Shown in pieces: positions 54,801 to 62,482 of a DNA stretch of 64,000 nt (positions are counted from its first letter, which is position 1; every line of letters starts with the position of its first letter). The position numbers and the translations under genes are program-made. Source of the DNA: Pseudomonas salomonii (GTDB lineage: Bacteria; Pseudomonadota; Gammaproteobacteria; Pseudomonadales; Pseudomonadaceae); contig NZ_FNOX01000020.1 in the NCBI RefSeq assembly GCF_900107155.1, positions 1 to 64,000 on the forward strand. The letters run 5' to 3'. The notes under the pieces were generated by a model that ran no database searches, had not been told where the DNA came from, and saw nothing but the letters and a program-made list of their open reading frames with translations.

Positions 54801-56687
54801 CAACTTGACGAGCGGCTGCTCGCCTTGAGGAAAGATTGGGAATTACTCAGCAACCCCGAATTACTCCCCGCATTACGCCCCAGAATCGCTGAGCGGCATG
54901 AACAAAGGCAAGCCTCGACACTGCACGCCAAAAGCGCATGGGGCCTTGCATTCGAAAACTATCAAGAAAATACACAGCCCTTTATAAACGCACTGGAAGC
55001 GTCGGTGGCCAAAGTTGACGAACTGATAGCAGTGGACAGGGTAGAAAAGGAATACACCGATTTACGAAATAACGTCATAACTAACATTTACCAGCATTGG
55101 CTATTTACCTATGGCTACCTGCATAAAAAAATCTCACTGACGCTGCAAACCCCGCGCGGCGAAAGCCTTCTTGAATTGCTCAATCGTATGAACAGAGAAC
55201 TGCCGGACAAGGTCACGGACGGCTACAAGGCGTTCATCCGTGGCGCCACGCAACGATTAGAAGCGCTTAAAGAAGCCCTCGATGCCACAGAAAAATACGA
55301 AGCCACACTTAAGCAAGCGGGCGCGGCACTGCATGAAAAACTGTTGAGAGACTTCAACCCTAGTCAACCCATATCCTCATTCCGGATAAAGCAAAACATT
55401 TTGTTAGCGTTTATTGAACTGCTAGTGAATCGTGCACTGGATACCGATAAACCGGAACAGCGCCCTTTCCTCGACGTGCTCACGGATCGCCAACTCTACG
55501 CCAGTATTAACACGCATACGGAAATACAGACGACTACCGGCTACTCCACCTCAGAGCAAATGGACGTATTCAAGAACTTACTTCAGCAATATGAACAGCT
55601 GGGAAGTGCCGTCAGCTCGTTAATTGAAATGGGTTCCCCGCTCATTCAAGAGGACTATAGCGCGCCGTTCCTGGAACAGCTCAGCGAGGCCCGCGCCGAT
55701 GTTGAAGCACGGCTTGCGAACCTGATCCTGATTGAAGAAAAGATTACCCCTCAACCTGCGCAGGATAAAACCAAACGGCAAAAACCAAGCAACCGGAGGG
55801 TGATCAAAACCGTCGACAAGAAGAGCCTGGTGGGCGACATGCGCCCGAGGACGGCTGACGCTTCAGGTAATTACGTCGACATCAAGGACCCGTTCACCAA
55901 TGAGATCTTCGCCACTTACCATGAACATGCCAGTGAAAACGTCTGGAAAATTGTCGATCCCGACGGTCCGAAAGCAAAGGCTCCCGCGCCTGCGGCTCGA
56001 TCATTGAAGAGGATAAAGGCGGATGCACAGACCCTCGACGGCCAGCGGGCCGGTATTGATGCGAGCATTCTCTTCCAACAGAGAGGGCTTCGAGAGCCCA
56101 GCCGAGTGGAAAGCCTGAGTCCTTACGAATGGGACGTTATGTTGAGCCAACACGCGGAAAAATTCGAAGCCCTCGCCACAGAACTCAAACGCGACCACAG
56201 TGCCAATACCGGTGCCATCGTGTTGATCGATGAATACCAGGCCAAGGCCGGAGACGCCACAACAGCGGCCCGCATAGCCTGCGCCGAGGGTTACAAACTA
56301 CAGCGGCCCAAAGCCGATAAAGTCGCCTATTTATGGAAGCATGGCTTTGTCGATATCAATCTGCTGGGCAGTCGTATTCCACTGGCGGCCGGTGACTTCC
56401 TCACCGAGTACGTGATTCGTGACCGGAGCAAAATCAAAGCAGGAGCAACGTTCGAAGAGACCGTGTTGTGGTACGCCCACTTCCACTACCCAGCCGTCGA
56501 TACGCCGCCCTCGCAATCGCCTTTCGGCCACCTCAAGACCAAAGAGGATCGGCGTTTCACCCGTGCTCAACTGATCGAGAAGGCACGCTCGAGCAACCGC
56601 GCGTTAGTCATCTACGAGACCGCTAAAATCTGGCCACCACTTGACCAAGAGTTGTTTCTCAAGCTGGAGGTACTGATACCTGAGTGA
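51831..56687 (+). CDS. Giant toxin-like protein, DUF6543/dermonecrotic-toxin superfamily, function unknown
   Basis: 1618 aa; ATG 51831 with AAGGA 7 nt upstream. The N-terminal third has the look of the Pseudomonas DUF6543-type proteins and parallels the N-terminus of the divergent NEL protein (an 'L..RY..L.LN..D..LAIP' segment in each), but no LRR and no NEL domain follow. Hydrophobic segments lie at about 715-745 ('WLLFNTLLLPLVQGPAMLVGW') and 763-775. About 940-1010 is a predicted coiled coil (alternating Leu/Glu/Gln). The stretch encoded at about 54950-55750 (residues 1040-1310) is visibly richer in AT and Lys/Asn than the rest, suggesting a mosaic origin. The last 250 residues contain a basic linker (KTKRQKPSNRR) and an unrecognised domain. 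No signal peptide is seen. It could be a companion toxin to the NEL protein or a paralogue with a different payload. Confidence 0.75.
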   Translation: MPDPTAPALPMALSQLPAKAVHAHFATRPVLYSVVFNALRNLILERYPTLELNLLDVQLAIPTSTGHYTYRSLMEVTLAHVLNPQSLDLHSKRELPYYLTQQIPKILKPVPPALIDMKVIAQIIDELRSSLYLYFQYDLADYWSVIDSHGNSRWQWLGTFLNGQMTAAAAGQSSLNDTQRDMLTVVAAWPVLLERLPHSSPPTYTYFIENTFTTADKQVRLLTPHLLLVREKQVLLYSVAGVIEAFDSIDAFGQAWGTRMQDQYQFDSMTWRRNEPDGNVFEQQAGLILNQQLEDLATLVFEGQDEKTLERRLDKITDPALLFTNIPTPAAPLMQKVSDHLPEWFKQATATDSFAHHRHLQDMARVLRQNQGRSFDQGIESIHRFSREALRKQMQADHEDFDPDEVVLDFTVAAGLPGTAGIIEHVRMSLTELALKNLAGKPSGVLKLSSKGATPLPAWLNEEYLLGRTGLIQRVDIGTTYPQKIKDLLLSDTDDARQRETLFTRELKVKLPMLALECKIRQLNGVTVTGYRYVKALMGEMPTDRVVDEQEIVLRPLALCRKPGARPDEVNNVFIIEPRDASVGPHLLYRPLYDEALHEFSTRQALLDALVTPGELQDSILTWLTDKARPIYDHGGIKEPHIVHFLPGDEFTPPEKPSPATLAIDEGAGEWMQSQINGQLLSHLFGSTARALVDLADRESVSNSESRWAVMMEGAWLLFNTLLLPLVQGPAMLVGWFMVLVSSLEQDLAGLDSEDPTTRELALIDLLLNTAMVLLHTATPTNRSHQPLSEPSAAEHTLPLRAWRRAVGLAHQQPIAEVRIGSVAFPGEPPATGHTTLDFSRSIASPQASAKLLKALLEVKVPWPDPPPSPLPTGVLKGLYWIEEKWHASVGGLLFQVSVVPGFGDVYLIDPQHPLHPGFRLVTDGQGHWRLDRHARLEGGMRRTGLSALRAHKTQRIAELSSELAILNQEAQVLAKHAQPFNEAVVRSGAQLDERLLALRKDWELLSNPELLPALRPRIAERHEQRQASTLHAKSAWGLAFENYQENTQPFINALEASVAKVDELIAVDRVEKEYTDLRNNVITNIYQHWLFTYGYLHKKISLTLQTPRGESLLELLNRMNRELPDKVTDGYKAFIRGATQRLEALKEALDATEKYEATLKQAGAALHEKLLRDFNPSQPISSFRIKQNILLAFIELLVNRALDTDKPEQRPFLDVLTDRQLYASINTHTEIQTTTGYSTSEQMDVFKNLLQQYEQLGSAVSSLIEMGSPLIQEDYSAPFLEQLSEARADVEARLANLILIEEKITPQPAQDKTKRQKPSNRRVIKTVDKKSLVGDMRPRTADASGNYVDIKDPFTNEIFATYHEHASENVWKIVDPDGPKAKAPAPAARSLKRIKADAQTLDGQRAGIDASILFQQRGLREPSRVESLSPYEWDVMLSQHAEKFEALATELKRDHSANTGAIVLIDEYQAKAGDATTAARIACAEGYKLQRPKADKVAYLWKHGFVDINLLGSRIPLAAGDFLTEYVIRDRSKIKAGATFEETVLWYAHFHYPAVDTPPSQSPFGHLKTKEDRRFTRAQLIEKARSSNRALVIYETAKIWPPLDQELFLKLEVLIPE

Positions 56688-56750
56688 AGTTCCAGGTCGG
56701 GCGGCCAGATTGTCTATGCTCAGTAGGATAATCCGGCTGACGAGGGCTGT

Positions 56751-56969
56751 ATGGACGATCCAATCGATAACAAGCCGCCGACCTTCTGGCAGATGCTGCA
56801 CAGCGTGATGGCGGCGGCTTTCGGCGTGCAAAGCGGCAAGAACCGCGCCCGCGATTTCACCCACGGCAAGCCCAGCCACTTTGTGATCCTGGGTATTCTG
56901 TTCACGGCAGTGTTTGCCCTGACCCTGTTTGGCATCGTCAAGCTGGTGCTGCACCTGGCCGGCGCCTAA
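56751..56969 (+). CDS. DUF2970 small inner-membrane protein
   Basis: 72 aa. Begins MDDPIDNKPPTFWQMLHSVM, contains 'AAFGVQSGKNRARDF' and ends in a single hydrophobic helix ('FVILGILFTAVFALTLFGIVKL', in part). This pattern, short soluble head plus one C-terminal helix, is that of the DUF2970 family, of unknown function. GAGG lies just upstream of the ATG. Its TAA overlaps the stop of the convergent binding-protein gene by 3 nt. Confidence 0.82.
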   Translation: MDDPIDNKPPTFWQMLHSVMAAAFGVQSGKNRARDFTHGKPSHFVILGILFTAVFALTLFGIVKLVLHLAGA

Positions 56970-58033
56970 CGCAGCAGCAGTTGCAGGCTGAACGGGTAGC
57001 GATAGGACGCGGGCTTGCCCACGGCCGACAGCGCACGGAAATCCACCGCCGTTGTCGGCCCTGACAAGCGGCGGGCCTGCGCGCTGTCGATGAGCTGGAA
57101 CAGCGCCTGCTGGCGATCACGCCCGCCATAGGCGCTGATGTCGAGCCCCCGGGCATCATCATGGATCAGCACCATGGCCCAACCGCCCAAGGTGAAGTGA
57201 CCTGCAACCAGAGTGGTCAGCCGCCCCCCAAGAAGCGCCTGCAGGATCTCGGGCGAGCTGTTGACCGCGCTGAACAGAACGTCCTTGCCCGGCACCCGCC
57301 CGCTGTCTTGCAAGGCCTGCATTGCCCCCAGCGCCATCTCGTCATTGGCTGACCATACCAGCGCTGTCTGTGGGTAACGCTTGAACATCTGCGTGCCTTG
57401 TTCAAAGGCGCGTTGACGGTTCCACTCACCATAGACCAATTGGCGCAGGCGCACTTCGGGGTGCTCGGCCAGGGCCCGGCGCAAGCCTTGTTCGCGCAGT
57501 TGCGCGGCCGGGGTATTTTTGGCGCCGGAAAACGCCAGCAGGCCGAGCGACTCGCCTGGGGCTATCGGGCCATGTTGGCGCACAAGATCAGTGAGCATCA
57601 GATAACCGGCTTGCTCGTCGTCGGCCACCAGGCTGCCGATCCACTGCGCGTCTTTATGCGCATCGAGCAACTGCATCTGGTCGGCGGTGAGCGCATTATT
57701 GACCATCAGCAACCTGACCCCAGTGCCCTGGGCCATGCGCAGAATCTGCGGGGCGACGTATTGCTCATTCACCAGCACCAGGTAATCGGGCCGCTCGCCG
57801 CCTTGCAGCGCCTCACGGGCATGAGCCAGCGTGTTATCCGCGTTGCGCTCGGAATAACGCACACGCAAATCCAGGCCGAGGTCCTTGGCGGCGGCCTGCA
57901 TGAATTGCGCGTAGCTGACCCAAAAGGTTTCCGTGGACGCGCCCGGGTTGAGAAACACCACTGACGTCGCCTGGGCCATCGCCCCATAGACCGACCCCAG
58001 CAACCCCACACACGCAATCAGAACCTTCAACAT
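56966..58033 (-). CDS. Periplasmic substrate-binding protein (type 1 PBP, sugar/LuxP-like), orphan
   Basis: 355 aa with a signal peptide ending near AMAQA (residue 21). The fold signature is that of ribose-type/LacI-like binding proteins: 'TSVVFLNPGASTETFWVSY' at the mature N-terminus, 'LLMVNNALT' and 'LVWSANDEMALGAMQAL' further on. Such proteins bring sugars to ABC importers or signal to membrane sensors. No permease, ATPase or sensor gene is adjacent, so it may serve a distant system. The ligand cannot be read from sequence. Confidence 0.82.
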   Translation of the reverse strand: MLKVLIACVGLLGSVYGAMAQATSVVFLNPGASTETFWVSYAQFMQAAAKDLGLDLRVRYSERNADNTLAHAREALQGGERPDYLVLVNEQYVAPQILRMAQGTGVRLLMVNNALTADQMQLLDAHKDAQWIGSLVADDEQAGYLMLTDLVRQHGPIAPGESLGLLAFSGAKNTPAAQLREQGLRRALAEHPEVRLRQLVYGEWNRQRAFEQGTQMFKRYPQTALVWSANDEMALGAMQALQDSGRVPGKDVLFSAVNSSPEILQALLGGRLTTLVAGHFTLGGWAMVLIHDDARGLDISAYGGRDRQQALFQLIDSAQARRLSGPTTAVDFRALSAVGKPASYRYPFSLQLLLR

Positions 58034-58108
58034 GGTTGTTTGTGCCTCGAATATTGATCGCCATCATAGTGGCAATGCGACAGTCAATCGAGGTTCAATC
58101 AACCTTCT

Positions 58109-58222
58109 TTATTGGTGGCTAACCCAGAACACGGCGGTTCCAACCACCAGGATTATCAGAAACAGAATGGCCCAGGCATCAACGGTACTGTCGGGTTTAC
58201 GGGCTTTGGTGGAGTTGCTCAT
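58109..58222 (-). CDS. 37-aa single-pass membrane peptide
   Basis: Starts at ATG 58222 with AGAGG 8 nt upstream; the longer frame from 58336 has no ribosome site and is not hydrophobic there. The peptide is MSNSTKARKPDSTVDAW followed by one strong transmembrane helix and a short HQ tail. I recall similar short proteins annotated as hypothetical in Pseudomonas, but I cannot assign a function. It lies alone between the binding-protein gene and the cysI promoter. Confidence 0.65.
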   Translation of the reverse strand: MSNSTKARKPDSTVDAWAILFLIILVVGTAVFWVSHQ

Positions 58223-58367
58223 CGCATCGCCTCTTGTCGGTTTTATAGGTGATTGCACGAAGACACGAGCACAGTAAAGTTGATGATTGCCCGCATGACA
58301 AATGTGGGTATCGCGATAACGGTTCTCATTAGTCAATTTGGTTATTTACATATACTCAAACATCACT

Positions 58368-58385
58368 TTTGCGCATAAACGCAAA
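58368..58385. promoter_or_regulatory. Inverted repeat upstream of cysI
   Basis: TTTGCG-CATAAA-CGCAAA, a perfect 6-bp inverted repeat with a 6-nt spacer, ending 70 bp before the cysI start. It follows an AT-rich stretch (58335-58360) that could hold the promoter. CysB control is usual for sulfite reductase genes, but CysB sites are too degenerate to claim here. Confidence 0.4.
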
Positions 58386-58455
58386 CTGGTATCGTGCGCC
58401 GGCTCCGTTGGGAGTGCGCGGCCGTGCGCGCAGATTTGCCGAGAACAGGACCTAT

Positions 58456-60114
58456 ATGTACGTATACGACGAATACGATCAGCGCATCATCGAGGACCGC
58501 GTCAAGCAGTTCCGTGATCAGACCCGACGCTACCTAGCAGGTGAACTGAGCGAAGAAGAGTTCCGCCCTCTGCGCCTGCAAAATGGCCTTTATGTTCAGC
58601 GCTTTGCGCCGATGCTGCGGGTTGCCGTGCCTTATGGCCAACTGACCTCGCGCCAGACGCGCATGATGGCCAAGATTGCCCGCGACTTCGACAAAGGCTA
58701 CGCCCACATCAGTACCCGCCAGAACGTTCAGTTCAACTGGCCGGCGCTGGAAGACGTGCCGGACATCCTCGCTGAGCTGGCGACCGTGCAGATGCACGCG
58801 ATTCAGACCAGCGGTAACTGCCTGCGCAACGTGACCACCGACCAATTCGCCGGCGTTGCCGCTGACGAGCTGATCGACCCACGCCCGTGGTGCGAAATCG
58901 TGCGCCAGTGGACCACCTTCCACCCGGAATTCGCCTACCTGCCGCGCAAGTTCAAGATCGCCATCAATGGCTCGACTTCGGACCGCGCAGCGATCGAAGT
59001 GCACGATATTGGCCTTGAGCCGGTGCACAACGCCGCCGGCGAGTTGGGCTTCCGTGTGCTGGTGGGTGGCGGCCTCGGCCGTACGCCGGTGGTCGGCGCC
59101 TTCATCAATGAGTTCCTGCCCTGGCAGGACCTGTTGAGCTACCTCGACGCCATCCTGCGGGTTTATAACCGCTATGGCCGTCGTGACAACAAGTACAAGG
59201 CCCGGATCAAGATCCTGGTCAAGGCGCTGACCCCTGAGGTATTTGCCCAGAAGGTCGACGCCGAGATGGAACACCTGCGCGGCGGCCAGACCACCCTGAC
59301 CGAAGCCGAAGTCCACCGTGTGGCCAAGCACTTCGTCGACCCTGAGTACAAGGCCCTGAGCAATCAGGACGCCGAACTGGCGGCCCTCGACCAGCAGCAC
59401 CCAGGCTTTGCCCGTTGGCGCACGCGCAACACCCTGGCGCACAAAAAACCGGGCTATGTGGCCGTGACCCTGTCGCTCAAACCTACCGGCGTTGCCCCGG
59501 GCGATATCACCGACAAGCAGCTGGACGCCGTCGCCGACCTGGCCGAGCGCTACAGCTTCGGCCAACTGCGCACCTCCCACGAGCAGAACATCATCCTCGC
59601 GGACGTCGAGCAGAGCCAACTGTTCACCCTGTGGGGCGAGCTGCGCGAAGGCGGTTTTGCCACGCCGAACATCGGCCTGCTGACCGACATCATCTGCTGC
59701 CCGGGCGGCGATTTCTGCTCCCTGGCCAACGCCAAGTCGATCCCGATAGCCGAATCGATCCAGCGCCGTTTCGACGACCTGGACTACCTGTTCGACATCG
59801 GCGAGCTGGACCTGAACATCTCCGGTTGCATGAACGCCTGTGGTCACCACCACGTCGGCCACATCGGCATCCTGGGCGTGGACAAGAAAGGCGAAGAATT
59901 CTACCAAGTGTCCCTGGGTGGCAGCGCCAGCCGCGATGCGAGCCTGGGCAAGATCCTCGGCCCGTCCTTCGCCCAGGAAGCCATGCCCGAGGTGATCGGC
60001 AAACTGATCGACGTGTACATCGAACAGCGCACCGAAGATGAGCGTTTCATCGACACCTACCAGCGCATCGGCATCGACCTGTTCAAGGAGCGCGTCTATG
60101 CAGCGAATCATTAA
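58456..60114 (+). CDS. cysI: Sulfite reductase, haemoprotein (CysI/nitrite-sulfite reductase family)
   Basis: 552 aa from ATG 58456 (MYVYDEYDQRIIEDRV), with AGGA 5 nt upstream; an ATG at 58369 adds 29 residues without family similarity. Siroheme/[4Fe-4S] ligands are complete in the usual C-x5-C and C-x3-C form: C415, C421 (CCPGGDFC) and C458, C462 (CMNAC). Two ferredoxin-like half domains and two siroheme domains alternate. It reduces sulfite to sulfide with six electrons in assimilatory cysteine synthesis. The next gene (DUF934) overlaps its 3' end by 17 nt. Annotation as nitrite reductase is possible in databases, but the DUF934 partner supports sulfite. Confidence 0.94.
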   Translation: MYVYDEYDQRIIEDRVKQFRDQTRRYLAGELSEEEFRPLRLQNGLYVQRFAPMLRVAVPYGQLTSRQTRMMAKIARDFDKGYAHISTRQNVQFNWPALEDVPDILAELATVQMHAIQTSGNCLRNVTTDQFAGVAADELIDPRPWCEIVRQWTTFHPEFAYLPRKFKIAINGSTSDRAAIEVHDIGLEPVHNAAGELGFRVLVGGGLGRTPVVGAFINEFLPWQDLLSYLDAILRVYNRYGRRDNKYKARIKILVKALTPEVFAQKVDAEMEHLRGGQTTLTEAEVHRVAKHFVDPEYKALSNQDAELAALDQQHPGFARWRTRNTLAHKKPGYVAVTLSLKPTGVAPGDITDKQLDAVADLAERYSFGQLRTSHEQNIILADVEQSQLFTLWGELREGGFATPNIGLLTDIICCPGGDFCSLANAKSIPIAESIQRRFDDLDYLFDIGELDLNISGCMNACGHHHVGHIGILGVDKKGEEFYQVSLGGSASRDASLGKILGPSFAQEAMPEVIGKLIDVYIEQRTEDERFIDTYQRIGIDLFKERVYAANH

Positions 60115-60592
60115 GAACAACGAAGTCCTCGACGAAACCTGGCACCTGCTGCCCAAGGACGCGAGCTTCGACGGCATTTCCAACTGCGACGACCTGATTG
60201 TGCCGCTGGGCCTGTGGCGCGAACACGCACACGCCCTCAAGGCCCGCGACGGCGGCCTGGGTGTGTGGCTGGACGCCGACGAGGAAGCCGAAGAGATCGG
60301 CGACGACGTGCAGCACTTCCAGGTCATCGCCCTGAACTTCCCGGCCTTCACTGACGGGCGCAACTACTCCAACGCGCGCCTGCTGCGTGACCGTTATGGT
60401 TACAAGGGCGAATTGCGCGCGATTGGCGATGTGCTGCGCGACCAGCTGTTCTACCTGCGCCGTTGCGGGTTCGATGCCTTCGCCTTGCGCGCCGACAAAG
60501 ACCCGTATGAAGCGCTGGAAAGCCTCAAGGACTTTTCGGTGACCTACCAGGCTGCCACGGATGAACCGTTGCCGCTGTTCCGTCGCCGCTGA
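60098..60592 (+). CDS. DUF934 protein, accessory to sulfite reductase
   Basis: 164 aa from ATG 60098, inside the end of cysI (17-nt overlap), starting MQRIIKNNEVLDETWHLL. Features: 'VPLGLWREHA', 'DEEAEEIGDDVQHFQVIALNF' (in part), 'FTDGRNYSNARLLRDRYGY' and 'LRRCGFDAFALR', as in the DUF934 family that accompanies cysI in proteobacteria. Its biochemical role is not established as far as I know; coupling to cysI points to assembly or electron supply for the reductase. A terminator follows. Confidence 0.92.
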   Translation: MQRIIKNNEVLDETWHLLPKDASFDGISNCDDLIVPLGLWREHAHALKARDGGLGVWLDADEEAEEIGDDVQHFQVIALNFPAFTDGRNYSNARLLRDRYGYKGELRAIGDVLRDQLFYLRRCGFDAFALRADKDPYEALESLKDFSVTYQAATDEPLPLFRRR

Positions 60593-60605
60593 GCCTGCTG
60601 CTGTG

Positions 60606-60633
60606 AAAAACCCTGGCTTGCCAGGGTTTTTTT
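60606..60633 (+). terminator. Terminator after cysI-DUF934
   Basis: AAAAA-CCCTGG-CTTG-CCAGGG-TTTTTTT: a 6-bp GC stem, tetraloop and T-run right after the stop, with a matching A-run so that the stem can extend. Confidence 0.92.
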
Positions 60634-60754
60634 ATGGGCGGCGTTTAGTCGGCCCCATGACGCAATCTTCACATTTAAGGGTGAACATCCGTCGTGTTCG
60701 AACTGTCCTCTACTGATCAGCAGCCTTTAACCTCACTGACGATTGGAGTTCTTC

Positions 60755-62479
60755 ATGGCGAAAATCAACCTGGCCCAGCAGTTGGCGACCACCCTTGAAC
60801 AGGCGGGCATCAAGCGCATCTGGGGCCTGACCGGCGACAGCCTCAATGGCCTGACCGACGCCCTGCGCACCATGGACAGCATCGAGTGGATGCACGTGCG
60901 CCACGAAGAAGTGGCCGCCTTCGCCGCCGGCGCCGAGGCCGCTGCCACCGGCGAGTTGACGGTGTGTGCCGGCAGCTGCGGGCCGGGTAACCTGCATTTG
61001 ATCAATGGCCTGTTCGACTGCCATCGCAACCATGTGCCGGTGCTGGCCATCGCCGCGCAAATCCCCTCCTCCGAGATCGGTCTGAACTACTTTCAGGAAA
61101 CCCATCCGCAGGAACTGTTCAAAGAGTGCAGCCACTTTATCGAGCTGGTCACCAACCCGGCGCAGATGCCCCAGGTGCTGCACCGCGCCATGCGTTCGGC
61201 GATCCTCAATCGCGGCGTGGCGGTGGTGGTGATCCCAGGCGATATCTCGCTGCTCGAAGTGGAAGACAAACTCAAACCCTGGCCGGCCCTGCACGCGCCG
61301 CGCACCTTGCCGGCGGAACAAGACCTGCAGCGCCTCAGCGAAATCCTGCACGGCAGCGAGAAAGTCACCCTGTTGTGCGGCAGCGGCTGCGCCGGCGCCC
61401 ACGACCAGGTGGTAGCCCTGGCCGATGCCCTGGGCGCGCCAGTGGTGCATGCCTTGCGCGGCAAGGAGCATGTGGAGTGGGACAACCCGTTTGATGTGGG
61501 CATGACCGGCCTGATCGGCTTCAGCTCCGGTTACCACGCGATGCTCAACTGCGACACGCTGATCATGCTCGGCACCGACTTCCCCTATCGCCAGTTCTAC
61601 CCGACCGATGCCAAGATCATTCAGGTCGACCGCAACCCGCAGGCGCTGGGCCGTCGCGCCACCCTGGACCTGGGCATCGCCGCCGATGTGAGCGAGACCA
61701 TCGACGCACTGTTGCCACGCCTGACGCGCAAGACCGACCGCAGCTTCCTCGACACCTCGCTCAAGCACTATGAGAAAGCCCGCCAAGGTCTGGATGACCT
61801 GGCGCAGCCATCGAAGGCCGACCGACCGATTCACCCGCAGTACGTGGCGCGCTTGCTCAGTGAGCTGGCCGACGACGATGCGATCTTCACCGCCGACGTC
61901 GGCTCGCCCACCGTGTGGGCGGCGCGGTATTTGAAGATGAACGGCAAACGTCGCCTGATCGGCTCGTTCAACCACGGTTCGATGGCCAATGCCATGCCCC
62001 AGGCCATCGGCGCGCAGGCCGCGTTCCCCGGGCGCCAGGTGATCTCGATGTCCGGCGACGGCGGCTTCGCCATGTTGATGGGCGACTTCATCTCGCTGGC
62101 GCAATTGAAATTGCCGGTGAAGGTCATCGTGTTTGATAACTCGTCACTCGGGTTTGTCGCCATGGAGATGAAGGCCGCCGGCTACCTGGACACCGGCACC
62201 GAGCTGAAAAACCCGGATTTTGCCGCCATGTCCAATGCCATGGGCATCCTCGGCATTCGCGTGGAACAGTCCGAAGACCTGGAACCGGCCTTGCGCCGCG
62301 CCCTGGCCCATGACGGCCCGGTGCTGGTGGACGTGGTCACCGCTACCCAGGAATTGGTGATGCCGCCGACCATCAAGCTGGAACAGGCCAAGGGTTTCAG
62401 CCTGTACATGCTCAAGGCGGTGATGAGCGGGCGTGGCGATGAAGTGATCGAACTGGCGCGCACCAACTGGTTGCGCTGA
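60755..62479 (+). CDS. poxB: Pyruvate dehydrogenase (quinone)/pyruvate oxidase, thiamine diphosphate enzyme
   Basis: 574 aa from ATG 60755 (MAKINLAQQL), with GGAG 7 nt upstream; an ATG at 60743 is less well placed. Thiamine diphosphate enzyme: cofactor-activating Glu in RHEEVAAFAAGAEAA near residue 50, FAD/central domain, and the GDG...N diphosphate motif (GDGGFAMLMGDF followed by FDNSS) near 435-465. Length and C-terminal amphipathic tail match PoxB, which decarboxylates pyruvate to acetate and passes electrons to the quinone pool at the membrane. Acetolactate synthase and other relatives are less likely because of the PoxB-like C-terminus. Converges on the LysR gene with 3 bp between stops. 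Confidence 0.88.
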   Translation: MAKINLAQQLATTLEQAGIKRIWGLTGDSLNGLTDALRTMDSIEWMHVRHEEVAAFAAGAEAAATGELTVCAGSCGPGNLHLINGLFDCHRNHVPVLAIAAQIPSSEIGLNYFQETHPQELFKECSHFIELVTNPAQMPQVLHRAMRSAILNRGVAVVVIPGDISLLEVEDKLKPWPALHAPRTLPAEQDLQRLSEILHGSEKVTLLCGSGCAGAHDQVVALADALGAPVVHALRGKEHVEWDNPFDVGMTGLIGFSSGYHAMLNCDTLIMLGTDFPYRQFYPTDAKIIQVDRNPQALGRRATLDLGIAADVSETIDALLPRLTRKTDRSFLDTSLKHYEKARQGLDDLAQPSKADRPIHPQYVARLLSELADDDAIFTADVGSPTVWAARYLKMNGKRRLIGSFNHGSMANAMPQAIGAQAAFPGRQVISMSGDGGFAMLMGDFISLAQLKLPVKVIVFDNSSLGFVAMEMKAAGYLDTGTELKNPDFAAMSNAMGILGIRVEQSEDLEPALRRALAHDGPVLVDVVTATQELVMPPTIKLEQAKGFSLYMLKAVMSGRGDEVIELARTNWLR

Positions 62480-62482
62480 GCG

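Noticed and set aside
58534..60363. 609-aa minus-strand ORF opposite cysI and DUF934
   Set aside because: The plus-strand CysI has complete siroheme-cluster cysteines; the antisense frame is a composition artefact.
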